Shown here: in pieces, positions 36,027-44,362 of the stretch
Layout of the letters: every line of letters starts with the position of its first letter
Numbering within the stretch: position 1 is the stretch's first letter
Assembly: GCF_000711895.1 (NCBI RefSeq)
Contig: NZ_JONO01000010.1
Location: 48,944-112,943 of the forward strand
Direction of reading: 5' to 3'
Source of the DNA: Photorhabdus australis DSM 17609
Lineage (GTDB): Bacteria > Pseudomonadota > Gammaproteobacteria > Enterobacterales > Enterobacteriaceae
DNA length: 64,000 nucleotides
Program-made: the position numbers and the translations under genes
Notes under the pieces: generated by a model
The model's input: only the letters and a program-made list of their open reading frames with translations
Databases searched by the model: none
What the model was told of the DNA's origin: nothing

Positions 36027-37949
36027 ATGAGTAAATTAAGCCCACTTGATTGTCTTGACTGTAAAAAAATTCTGAAACACTGGGTAGAATTTCAGTTGTT
36101 GGATGAACAGGGAAAACCGCTGGTAAATATGCCTTATAGCCTGATAAGCAGAGGACTACCGAATTATGTGCGTCGAGGGAAGACGGATGGTTTTGGGGTA
36201 CTCAGGGAAGAAGACCTGTCGGCTCATCCAGTAAGGTTGTATATTCACGCCCAATCGCTAGCGGATGAGATGGAACAGCGTCCGTTGCGAGAAAAACGCG
36301 GTGAAGAGGCATCGGTGGTGAAACCAAAAGCCGAAGCGGAAGGTTATCAGTACCGTTATGTGACCATCGGGCAAATCAGTGATGGTTTGCCCGCGCTTGA
36401 TGATTGGAATGATCCTAAAAAAATTCCACCTCCCTATCATTTCCCTGACCCTGAGCCAAAAGGCTATCAGGTTCATCCATTAAGCCGACGGTATGTATTG
36501 GAAATATGTCCGTTTCGTGCATGGGTTTTACAATTGCATCATCAGAAAGAGTATTCCATTGTTAATGCCTATAATCAGTGCTTAATGAGCGTATTGGCTT
36601 ATGCCAGTGGAGATGTTGATATTGAAGGCTCTGTGACTCACTTCTTTAATCGGCAGATGGTGGATGTCTCGAAGCCTCCTTATCGGGTAAACGATGTCTC
36701 GGCAACGCCTGTGGTTTATGATGTGCCGTTCTGTGAGCGTTATGCCCGAGTAGAATTTATTGATTCAAAAGCATCAAACAATAAACAGGGGGATACCCGA
36801 CTGTTTTATATCGCCAGTCACAATGATGTTCTTGTCAGTTGGCGTGGCACCGCCAGTCTGACAAATGACCTAACTGATGCAACTTTTCAACCATTAAGTT
36901 TGAGTTGCAACGATGATAAAGCCCTGTGCAGCGAGTTTATTCACCGAGGCAAAGTGCATAAAGGGTTCTGGGAGGCATTCAATCTAGTTGGGAAGTTAAC
37001 AGTTCCCAGTGATAAAACTACAGCGGTATTCAATGATGTCATCCAGTTAGCTAAAAGCAAACGATTATTTATTTGCGGGCACAGCCTAGGAGGCGCACTA
37101 GCATTACTGCACTGTGCACAATTGAAAAAATACCATCCCTGTCTCTATAGTTACGGGATGCCAAGAACATTAACCCGCAGTGCAGTACAAGAATTATCTT
37201 CTATTATCCATTATCGTCATGTTAACGAAAATGACCCCATTCCTTTGGTACCCTTTGAACAGGATATGGATAATATTTTTTTCAATTACTGGGCATTAGC
37301 AGGGTATGAATGGGAAATCATGAAATTGTTGTCACCCTCACCGATTATTCAGGCAATTAAACAAGCAACAGCCAGTAAAGAAATTTATCTGCATCATGGT
37401 AAAGTGGTTCATTTTCTAAAGGCCAGTGCCTGCCCGGAATGGCTGATTGCCGCCAGTAATGTATCGCTGATAACCAGATTGAGCGCAGAGGAAATATTAA
37501 GCAATACGACAAAACTGTATTTAATTCCTGAACTGAATAAAGAAACAGAGCACTTTTTCTCTCAGGCCGGTGAGCAGCAAAATGCCCTGTTTAATCAGCT
37601 AAGCCCACAAGAACAGGATAAACTGTTTGATGAAAATAAAAACCCTGAGTTAAAAGACAAATTAGGTATTCTTAATCACTTCTCATCTAAATATGCAAGT
37701 TATATTGATGCGCGCCTTAGAGAGTTATGCGAACCAGATAAAATAACAATTTATCGAGACAGCCAACGCCGATTTAAAGAGAAAATGAATGCTGATAAAA
37801 AACTTATTCCAGATGCCATTTACTACCGTAATCTCTGTTTTCTGGAAATGGATAAACAGTTAATAAAATCATTGGCCGTCAGTCAGCAGGAAGAAAAAGG
37901 GAAACTGGCTTTACAGTACTACTACGGTGATAAGGAACTTCCAGTATGA
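36027..37949 (+). CDS. Class-3 lipase, probable type VI secretion effector
   Basis: 640 residues without a signal peptide. The N-terminal part (HWVEFQLLDEQGKPLVNMPY...) resembles an Ig-like regulatory segment often seen at the start of type VI cargo. The lipase domain spans about 250-470 with LFICGHSLGGALAL (nucleophile Ser353), probable Asp403 in NENDPIPLVP and a His in HHGKVVHF (about 457-462). The C-terminal 170 residues are helical. It should hydrolyse membrane phospholipids of rival bacteria or host cells. The next gene overlaps it by 4 bp and encodes a membrane-anchored putative immunity protein; a DUF4123 adaptor lies downstream. No VgrG or PAAR gene is in the window, so delivery must use one encoded elsewhere. 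Confidence 0.82.
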   Translation: MSKLSPLDCLDCKKILKHWVEFQLLDEQGKPLVNMPYSLISRGLPNYVRRGKTDGFGVLREEDLSAHPVRLYIHAQSLADEMEQRPLREKRGEEASVVKPKAEAEGYQYRYVTIGQISDGLPALDDWNDPKKIPPPYHFPDPEPKGYQVHPLSRRYVLEICPFRAWVLQLHHQKEYSIVNAYNQCLMSVLAYASGDVDIEGSVTHFFNRQMVDVSKPPYRVNDVSATPVVYDVPFCERYARVEFIDSKASNNKQGDTRLFYIASHNDVLVSWRGTASLTNDLTDATFQPLSLSCNDDKALCSEFIHRGKVHKGFWEAFNLVGKLTVPSDKTTAVFNDVIQLAKSKRLFICGHSLGGALALLHCAQLKKYHPCLYSYGMPRTLTRSAVQELSSIIHYRHVNENDPIPLVPFEQDMDNIFFNYWALAGYEWEIMKLLSPSPIIQAIKQATASKEIYLHHGKVVHFLKASACPEWLIAASNVSLITRLSAEEILSNTTKLYLIPELNKETEHFFSQAGEQQNALFNQLSPQEQDKLFDENKNPELKDKLGILNHFSSKYASYIDARLRELCEPDKITIYRDSQRRFKEKMNADKKLIPDAIYYRNLCFLEMDKQLIKSLAVSQQEEKGKLALQYYYGDKELPV

Positions 37950-38695
37950 GGATATTAAAAGTCACATTGTTATTATCACTGTTGTCTTTTATTTACTGGT
38001 CTATGGGAGACACCTTTTTTAACTGGCTATTTCCCTTTTCATCTAAGGGAAAGCGGCAGTGGATCACAGTGGAAGGCATCATACCGAAATATACCGAGCC
38101 GTATGTAGCGGCAAGGTATATCTCAAAATCTTGTCTTGAATATGAATTTAGTGCGACGATGACACCTCATAAAGTACCGACTTACAATGTGCTTTACCAA
38201 GAGGTAATCACTGATCCTCAAACAGGTTACTTTCAGACGAAATTGCCTTTTAGTGGTGGTGGTTGGTGTAAATGGAAGATAGACCGAGCCTTTGTGTCTG
38301 TGCGTTATACTGACGTCAGCCATCTGATGAAGGATGTTGTTAATGAGGGAGGCGATGGAACAGGTTTAACCGCTTTTATCAACGATGCAACCCAAACAAG
38401 TCTCAGCGAAACTGCGGTATTAAATACCCTAGATTTTAGACCAGTTATTTACCCTATTCTGGAAATAGTTGAAGGGTTTCCGAAGCGCTTATTTTTACGA
38501 GGTGAAGTAGGTACGCGTTTCTTCCAATTAAAATTAACTCCGGGAGCTGAATGGAAAATTATCTTTAAGCCTAAGCTGGATGAAACCAAAATACCAAAAA
38601 TCACCATTACTAATGGAAAAGGCGAGTGGGTTGAATATCCTGATGGGCACATTGAAACCAATACCCGAAATGTCAATTATCGATATATAAAGTAA
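37946..38695 (+). CDS. Putative immunity protein for the lipase effector
   Basis: 249 residues starting inside the lipase stop (4-bp overlap). The first ~30 residues are a signal anchor (LKVTLLLSLLSFIYWSMGDTF), so the rest faces the periplasm, where a phospholipase effector would arrive. No enzyme motif is seen. Tight coupling to the lipase is the main support for an immunity role. A shortened paralogue follows at 38918, produced by tandem duplication. Confidence 0.72.
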   Translation: MRILKVTLLLSLLSFIYWSMGDTFFNWLFPFSSKGKRQWITVEGIIPKYTEPYVAARYISKSCLEYEFSATMTPHKVPTYNVLYQEVITDPQTGYFQTKLPFSGGGWCKWKIDRAFVSVRYTDVSHLMKDVVNEGGDGTGLTAFINDATQTSLSETAVLNTLDFRPVIYPILEIVEGFPKRLFLRGEVGTRFFQLKLTPGAEWKIIFKPKLDETKIPKITITNGKGEWVEYPDGHIETNTRNVNYRYIK

Positions 38696-38751
38696 TTCAT
38701 CAAGATAACTGACCATGATAAACATAAAAAAACGTTCACAGACATCTTAAG

Positions 38752-38917
38752 GAGAAAATGGATGCTGATAAAAAACTTATTCCAGATACCATTTACTACC
38801 GTAATCTCTGTTTTCTGGAAATGGATAAAAGTTAATAAAATCATTGACCGTCAGTCAACAGGAAGAAAAATGGATATTGGCTTTATAGCATTACTGCAAT
38901 GGTAAGGAACTTTCAGT
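38752..38917 (+). pseudogene. Duplicated remnant of the lipase 3' end
   Basis: This stretch repeats the end of the lipase gene (compare 37789-37945) with many identical bases, for example the block encoding KKLIPD-x-IYYRNLCFLEMDK. A small deletion after that block shifts the frame and gives an early TAA (38833-38835). It shows that the lipase tail was copied along with the immunity gene. Confidence 0.85.
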
Positions 38918-39307
38918 ATGAGGATATTAAAAGTTACATTGTTATTATCACTGTTGTCTTTTATTTACTGGTCGATGGGAGACACCTTTTTTAACTGGCT
39001 ATTTCCCTTTTCATCTAAGGGAAAAGGGCCATGGATAACAGTGGAGGGTGTTGCACCAAAATATACAAAGCCGTATGTGTCGGCTGTATATAAATCAAAA
39101 GATTGTCTTGAATATGAGTTTAGTGCGACTATGACACCTCATAAGGTACCAACCTATAACGGATTAAGTCTGGATGAAACCAAAATGCCGAAAATCACTA
39201 TTACTAAAGGGAAAGAATGGGTTGAATATCCAAATGGCAGAATTGATCTCAATCGGCAATCAATAGATTACTGGAAAATAACGTCGCCAAAGTCTACGGC
39301 AAAATAA
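38918..39307 (+). CDS. Shortened paralogue of the immunity protein (internal deletion)
   Basis: 129 residues. Residues 1-80 nearly match residues 1-80 of the 249-residue protein, including the signal anchor. They then join directly to the LDETK-x-PKITIT segment that is at about 211-222 in the long copy, so about 128 residues are missing in frame. The end is also diverged (IDLNRQSIDYW). It keeps a ribosome site context like the first copy. It may be a decaying duplicate, or a solitary immunity variant. Expression is unknown. Confidence 0.75.
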   Translation: MRILKVTLLLSLLSFIYWSMGDTFFNWLFPFSSKGKGPWITVEGVAPKYTKPYVSAVYKSKDCLEYEFSATMTPHKVPTYNGLSLDETKMPKITITKGKEWVEYPNGRIDLNRQSIDYWKITSPKSTAK

Positions 39308-39450
39308 ATAGGGCAATACAGCCTTAACACGCTATACAAATAATGCTGTCGGAATTGAGGAAAACTAACTATGAATACCTTATTACTAATCTGTTTAAAC
39401 ACCAATACCAGAAATAAAGCCCCCCTATGAACCATGGATTAAAACCAATT

Positions 39451-39577
39451 TATACCTGTTATCTTTCAAGTTGCCTCTTTGTTGACTGCATTCATTCACC
39501 CCGGTCACAGAGTTCTCTATGCTCCCGGGGATTCGCTCCCTTGCCGTCGCGATGCATCTTGAAATCTATTGGGTATA
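39451..39577. repeat. MITE-like repeat, 127-bp full copy (F)
   Basis: Complete unit with TATACC/GGTATA ends, inserted between the immunity remnant and the DUF4123 gene. Its right end lies 17 bp before the DUF4123 start codon, so it separates that gene from the effector unit. Confidence 0.9.
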
Positions 39578-39594
39578 TACTATTCGGAGGATAT

Positions 39595-40362
39595 ATGAAT
39601 ATTTCAATGACTTGGCAACAATGGCTGAACACCCCTAATAAACCCCCCGTTTTCTTTATGCTCAATTCATTGGCAGAACCTAACCCTGTTGCTCCGTTCT
39701 ATAGCAACGACTGGGTGGAGCAAGCTTTTCCACTGTATAGCGGTACCCCAATGGATCACCTACTGAAGTGCAGCCCCTGGCTAATTCAACCCAAATTGAA
39801 TTCTTTATCAATTATAGGTCATTGGCTTGACAGCCATTCCTTAAGTGATAACAGTTGGGGCTGGGCTTATCGCAGTGATGATTCATGGTCGCAACAGCTT
39901 AATCACTGGCGTTCACGCCAGCAGGTGATATTGCAAGAGAAACAAGTGATTCTACGCAGTATGGACCCGCGTGTTCTCAGCCAATTATTACCGGCAATGA
40001 TCACGAGCGATTGGTCAGCATTTCTGACACCAGTGAGCGAGTTAATGATCGATCTGCCTGAACCACAGTTGTATTTCCGCCCTGAAAATTGCGGTCAAGA
40101 TGGAAGTGAACGGCCCTTTGTCTTGGGTAGTCATTTATCGCATGCCTGGCATCATTCCGATTACGCCCTGAGAGGGATGGCATTCGCTATCTGGAATGAC
40201 CTCTGGGAAGACCACGGTGAACTGGCTATGAAACTGGATGAGCCAGAAGGAATATTACAAGAAAAGATTATCCATTGGCTAAAAGAGCATAGGAAAGACA
40301 AAGGTAACATTAGCAATCTTACCAGTGCAGATTACTTACAAATGCTGAATGAAAACGGATAA
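39595..40362 (+). CDS. DUF4123-domain type VI effector adaptor
   Basis: 255 residues from the ATG at 39595, which follows CGGAGG by 5 nt (the frame is open upstream only because it reads through the MITE). DUF4123 proteins load effectors onto VgrG. Features include the N-terminal FFMLNSLAEPNPVAPFY, DHLLKCSPWLIQ and GWGWAYRS-like NSWGWAYRSDD segments, with a DPRVLSQLLP block. DUF4123 genes normally lie just before their effector; here the gene follows, after a duplication and a MITE. It probably served the lipase. Confidence 0.8.
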   Translation: MNISMTWQQWLNTPNKPPVFFMLNSLAEPNPVAPFYSNDWVEQAFPLYSGTPMDHLLKCSPWLIQPKLNSLSIIGHWLDSHSLSDNSWGWAYRSDDSWSQQLNHWRSRQQVILQEKQVILRSMDPRVLSQLLPAMITSDWSAFLTPVSELMIDLPEPQLYFRPENCGQDGSERPFVLGSHLSHAWHHSDYALRGMAFAIWNDLWEDHGELAMKLDEPEGILQEKIIHWLKEHRKDKGNISNLTSADYLQMLNENG

Positions 40363-40365
40363 CCA

Positions 40366-41242
40366 CGGTATCCCCATAGGCACAGGGAACATTTCACCCG
40401 CTTTACTCAACTCTTTTCTATTATCGGTTTATCCCCGTAAACACGGGGAACTTTTTTACCCTGCCATCATCATAAAGCCCGAATCCGGTTGATCCCAGTG
40501 AACCCAAAGAACTTTAGCACCATGTCGGAGTCTCCTCCCAGATAACAAAGTCCTACGGGCCACAGGGAACACATTGCTATAGACAAGAATAGCTCTGTTT
40601 TTAGCGGTTTATCCCCGTCAGTACGAGGAACGAGTATATCCCTGTTGAATCAAACGCTAACTGTTCGGTTTATCCCCGTAAACACAGGGAACATTTTTCC
40701 AAAACAAGAATACATCAGTATCAGTTCGGTTCACCCCCGTAAAGACAAGGAACCTTGGGGAAAACAAATTATAGATGTCATTTTCGTACGGTTTATCCCC
40801 GAAAGTACAGGGAACATTTCCTTAACATCACACTATTTAGAGCACTACTCGGTTCATCCCCGTAGAAACAAGGAACATTTAGTGATCTGAATAAAGCATC
40901 ACTCTTGACGCGGTTTATCCCCGCAACAACAAGGAACATTTCAGAAAAATAACCGCTTCATTTTAAATACTCTGGTTTACCCCCGCCAATATAGGGAACA
41001 TACCATTCTCTCATTAATAAGATTTATTGAGTTTGGTTCATCCCTGTAAGCACAAGGAACATTACTTCACGTTATCTCTTACTCGTTAAGTATAGCGGTT
41101 TATCCCATGGAGCACAGGGAATACATTCTTTCTGGTCCAGATGTATACAGCGCTTATGTTATCCCCGCTAACGCGAGGAACATGGTAATCATTTTACCTA
41201 TGTTTTTTAGAATAGCGACTAATTCCTAATCAATCAAGGAAA
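40366..41242 (-). CRISPR. Degenerate type I-E CRISPR array, about 15 repeat positions
   Basis: Repeat-like blocks start at 40366, 40425, 40486, 40546, 40605, 40666, 40727, 40789, 40850, 40911, 40973, 41034, 41096, 41155 and 41216. The period is mostly 61-62 bp, so the repeat is about 29 and the spacer about 32 bp. On the + strand the best unit (40425) reads CGGTTTATCCCCGTAAACAC then GGGGAAC, the reverse complement of a standard type I-E repeat. Almost every repeat differs. Those at 40366, 40546 and 41216 are badly worn. Transcription is probably on the minus strand, as for the cas genes. The leader-proximal side would be 41242, only 64 bp from the cas6e stop, so there is no room for cas1, cas2 and a normal leader. 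Spacer targets are not recognised. Confidence 0.88.
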
Positions 41243-41306
41243 TCGCAACATTAATACGTTTCTTCCAACGGAGATTATCGAATTACGACTTTCAATCAGC
41301 ATGCCA

Positions 41307-41981
41307 TTATACTGTCCTGATTAACATTAGTCCGCATCCCATAGCCTTAGCGCGACCAAACCCCTTTGCATACTGAGCCAAATACAAATCACTATTAGTA
41401 ATGGTCAGAAGACCTTGAAAATCGACACTGGAAAATTGTATTTTCTGCCCTCTCTTTTTTACGCTTCGATGCTGGGTATAACCTTCAATATCCAGTAAAT
41501 CATCAAACTGAATACCCCATTTCTGCATACGACGATTATTCAGGAGCCAATTACGGGCAGCATTCTCCATGATGACCTTTATTTTTCTCTGTTCAGTTTC
41601 CCCCCTCTGCCTCGCCTGAAACTTAGCATGCATCAAGACGTCATGACGCCGACGTTTTCCAAAAGGATCGATCGTACAGACTGTCGGATTGACACGTAAT
41701 TTGAACGCTAAACGTTGTCCCTCTTTTAAGAGCGGATAAAATGCTTTCGTTTGAACATCAAATAAGGGGGACTCAATTTGTGGTGAAGTTTTGGACAACA
41801 CATAAAATATAGGTAATCCTATTACTCCTATTTCTTCCCGAAATAAAAAATGACGTTTTTCATCCTCTGAAAATAACTTCCATAATAATTGATGAGAAGT
41901 ATAAACGCCATTTTCACCAAGTTTTGCCAATATATTTGCAGTCTCACTTGATTGTCGGAGCATAATCTTAGATAGATACAT
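41307..41981 (-). CDS. cas6e: CRISPR type I-E Cas6e endoribonuclease
   Basis: 224 residues from the ATG at 41981 (GAGGAGG ribosome site; the frame is open to 42056, within cas5e). Cas6e features: N-terminal MYLSKIMLR strand, an early His region (YTSHQLLWKLF, the likely catalytic His) and the C-terminal Gly-rich loop GFGRAKAMGCGLMLI. It cuts the repeat RNA and stays bound to the crRNA 3' hairpin in Cascade. It overlaps cas5e by 14 bp and is the last gene before the array; cas1 and cas2 would normally follow. Confidence 0.92.
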   Translation of the reverse strand: MYLSKIMLRQSSETANILAKLGENGVYTSHQLLWKLFSEDEKRHFLFREEIGVIGLPIFYVLSKTSPQIESPLFDVQTKAFYPLLKEGQRLAFKLRVNPTVCTIDPFGKRRRHDVLMHAKFQARQRGETEQRKIKVIMENAARNWLLNNRRMQKWGIQFDDLLDIEGYTQHRSVKKRGQKIQFSSVDFQGLLTITNSDLYLAQYAKGFGRAKAMGCGLMLIRTV

Positions 41982-42714
41982 CAACACCCTCCTCAACAGA
42001 AAGTTGATACATAATACGTTGCCTGAATTGCCAACGCCCTCGATTAATCGGCTCATCCCAAGGATGGTTTATCAAGATATTTCTAGCGATCATTTCATCT
42101 TTATCCCCTTCCCAAAAGTAAGTAACAAAACCATTCGCTCCCAGCCATGATTTATCTTCTTTATCAGAGTGAGTCAGCGGTGGAAAAGGTGTATCTAATG
42201 CAGCTTTTAATGTCGATGATTCAATCAATTTAGGACAAAGAGGTAAAGCTGGTGGGCAAGATTTACGGCCAAGATACAAAACAAATACCGGCTTAAATAA
42301 AGCATCCTGCAATTGTTCAAGAGTAAAAGAAGCATGTTTAGTTAATGAAATAGCAACTATCCAAATACCATCACAACAATAATCACGATTCGATAATATG
42401 GTATTCAGTTTATCCGCACTTAATTCACTTTTACGACTACAATGAGTGACATGATTATCGTGAGTCGGGACTTGTGTCGTATGGTAATCACGCATAAAAA
42501 AACCGGGAATAGTTTGTTTAATTGCTATCAAGACACTTTTTTGTAATTTTGCTAATTCAGACTCATTATCTCGTCGAATACCTAATGCCGCCCCCAATAA
42601 TCCCAAAATCGCAGAGCGGCTAGGATACAATCCCGTGGGTCTCTCCCCTCCAACCGCAGGCTGTCCCCAGCTTGCCATCGGGCCATATAATCGAAAGACT
42701 AAATATGCCTTCAT
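41968..42714 (-). CDS. cas5e: CRISPR type I-E Cas5e
   Basis: 248 residues from MKAYLVFRLYGPMASWG at 42714 (a G-rich site upstream; 42726 is an alternative). Family motifs include GGERPTGLYPSRSAILGLLGAALGI and FMRDYHTTQ. Cas5e holds the crRNA 5' handle in Cascade. It follows cas7e with a short gap or overlap and is coupled to cas6e. Confidence 0.93.
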   Translation of the reverse strand: MKAYLVFRLYGPMASWGQPAVGGERPTGLYPSRSAILGLLGAALGIRRDNESELAKLQKSVLIAIKQTIPGFFMRDYHTTQVPTHDNHVTHCSRKSELSADKLNTILSNRDYCCDGIWIVAISLTKHASFTLEQLQDALFKPVFVLYLGRKSCPPALPLCPKLIESSTLKAALDTPFPPLTHSDKEDKSWLGANGFVTYFWEGDKDEMIARNILINHPWDEPINRGRWQFRQRIMYQLSVEEGVDVSI

Positions 42715-42725
42715 TCTGCCCCCCA

Positions 42726-43760
42726 TTACTGCACCACAAATTTAAGCAGTTCAGTTAAACGCCCTTCCCCTGTAAATGCGTTAAATTTATATCGCTTATC
42801 AGCGCAATCACCATAAACCTTATCAATATTTTGCATCTGCTTTTCCAATGCATTAATTGCCGCGGGGCCTTGATCACTGTCATTTATTGGTTTTAAAAAT
42901 GCGACGGATAAAGAACGCGGTTGTTGTTCTCCTTTTTCAGCAAGAGCAAAACTGGCATAAGCACGAGAAGCGAAACTATTTTGTTTACCCGTTGGCGATA
43001 CTCTTACCGCGGCTTCTATCAATGCTTTAATCGCTCTATTAGCAAGCACTTCATCACCGTCTAAATTCTCTATCAGTTGCGTTTTATTAATACAGATGTA
43101 GCTATAGAATAGTGCAGCCGCAAAACCCGATTCGCCAATATGGGCTGAACCAGTATCTGACTTACCATCATTTAAATCATCCACCGCTGTAAAATAATCA
43201 TCTTCAACGACAACACTATGTACACTAATAGCATGAGCAACCTGACAAGCGGCTTCGACGTTAAATGCAGGACTGGAAGCCAACATTCGACCAAACAAGG
43301 CAATATCTACCGCAGTTTGCTCAGCTTTTAATAAATTAAGCTCTTCGGATGTCGGCGCTCGGCGCTCTCGTGCCAATGTAGCAACCAGCGACATAACAGA
43401 CCGTTGTTCTGCCGGGCTAATATGTGCCAATTGTTCAATTTCTAATGCATCTTTTTTCGTTTTTCCAAAAACACCCGCAATAGTTGAAGCTAATGCCTTA
43501 GCCGATTTTTCTTTCACGCCAGCACTGAGTAAGGCTTCAAATACCTGAATACCAAAACGCTTTGTACGAATACCAATATTCTCTGATAACGTTCGCTCAA
43601 ATAATTCCGAAGTACGCCAGTGACGTTTCAAACTTTGAGAACTCACACGTAAACGTTCAAATCCCCCCATTTTGGCTGTTTTAGGGCGACCTAAATCATC
43701 ACGATTAAGGTTAGATGGCGCATAAGAAGTTAACAGGTGTAATTGAATAAACTGACTCAT
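42726..43760 (-). CDS. cas7e: CRISPR type I-E Cas7e (Cascade backbone)
   Basis: 344 residues. Typical opening FIQLHLLTSYAPSNLNRDDLGRPKTA and VSSQSLKRHWR; glycine-rich C-terminal part. Six copies of this protein would line the crRNA in the Cascade complex. No stop or frameshift was seen. It lies 20 bp after cse2. Confidence 0.95.
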   Translation of the reverse strand: MSQFIQLHLLTSYAPSNLNRDDLGRPKTAKMGGFERLRVSSQSLKRHWRTSELFERTLSENIGIRTKRFGIQVFEALLSAGVKEKSAKALASTIAGVFGKTKKDALEIEQLAHISPAEQRSVMSLVATLARERRAPTSEELNLLKAEQTAVDIALFGRMLASSPAFNVEAACQVAHAISVHSVVVEDDYFTAVDDLNDGKSDTGSAHIGESGFAAALFYSYICINKTQLIENLDGDEVLANRAIKALIEAAVRVSPTGKQNSFASRAYASFALAEKGEQQPRSLSVAFLKPINDSDQGPAAINALEKQMQNIDKVYGDCADKRYKFNAFTGEGRLTELLKFVVQ

Positions 43761-43780
43761 AATAATTATCCCAGAATTAA

Positions 43781-44362
43781 TTAACGAAAATCTGATAAAT
43801 CAATCGATTTGCCGCTTGCTGCACGGTAATAATCTATAACCCACCTCACATTGATACGCTTATCTGCCCTGTATGGCTGTAATTTTCCATATTCAGCAAA
43901 CCATTCTTCAATATCCTGAGCCAAGGCCAGAACAGAAATATTTCCTTTTACTTGCTGTAGAATTCGACGTAATCGGCGTAATAATTCATTAGGCGTTTTA
44001 GCACTTTGTAATTGTGAAAATCTCAATTCACTGACAACCGATTTATTTCCACCACCTTTCCTACCCGCTGCTACCGCCAGTTTTATGTCACTGTTACTTC
44101 TAACATAAACTAATGCCACCGCTATCATCGCCCAATATTCTATTTTCACCGGATTATTAGATAAACTAATTTCATCAGGTAAGCGGATCCATAAGTCGCG
44201 AAAACCGTCGGTTAACATAGCCATCTCGATATTTTCACAGCGTTTTAGTTGAGCTTTATAAATAGAAGGCGCCGGAGTAATACCTTTCTCTCTTAATTGT
44301 TCTGGTGACAAAAACATACTTTGCCACCAGCGCAATAATATGATTTCAATTTTACTGTCCAT
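43781..44362 (-). CDS. cse2: CRISPR type I-E Cse2 (CasB, Cas11)
   Basis: 193 residues, helical, with the conserved LRWWQSMFL-like opening, FRDLWIRLPDE and the basic C-terminal RKGGGNKSVVSELRF and LLRRLRRILQQVKG. It forms the Cascade belly that stabilises the R-loop. Start overlaps the cse1 stop by one base (TAATG). Confidence 0.93.
   Translation of the reverse strand: MDSKIEIILLRWWQSMFLSPEQLREKGITPAPSIYKAQLKRCENIEMAMLTDGFRDLWIRLPDEISLSNNPVKIEYWAMIAVALVYVRSNSDIKLAVAAGRKGGGNKSVVSELRFSQLQSAKTPNELLRRLRRILQQVKGNISVLALAQDIEEWFAEYGKLQPYRADKRINVRWVIDYYRAASGKSIDLSDFR

Noticed and set aside
39371..39430. 19-codon ORF (MNTLLLICLN...) with an AGGA site before the MITE
   Set aside because: Too short and without recognisable features; may be the stub of a gene cut by the MITE, but this cannot be shown.
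39427..39594. N-terminal extension of the DUF4123 ORF through the MITE
   Set aside because: The added residues are translated repeat DNA; the ATG at 39595 has a strong ribosome site.
40645..40890. 81-codon ORF with repeated VRFIP/VHPR blocks in the CRISPR array
   Set aside because: The periodic residues are a by-product of translating CRISPR repeats.
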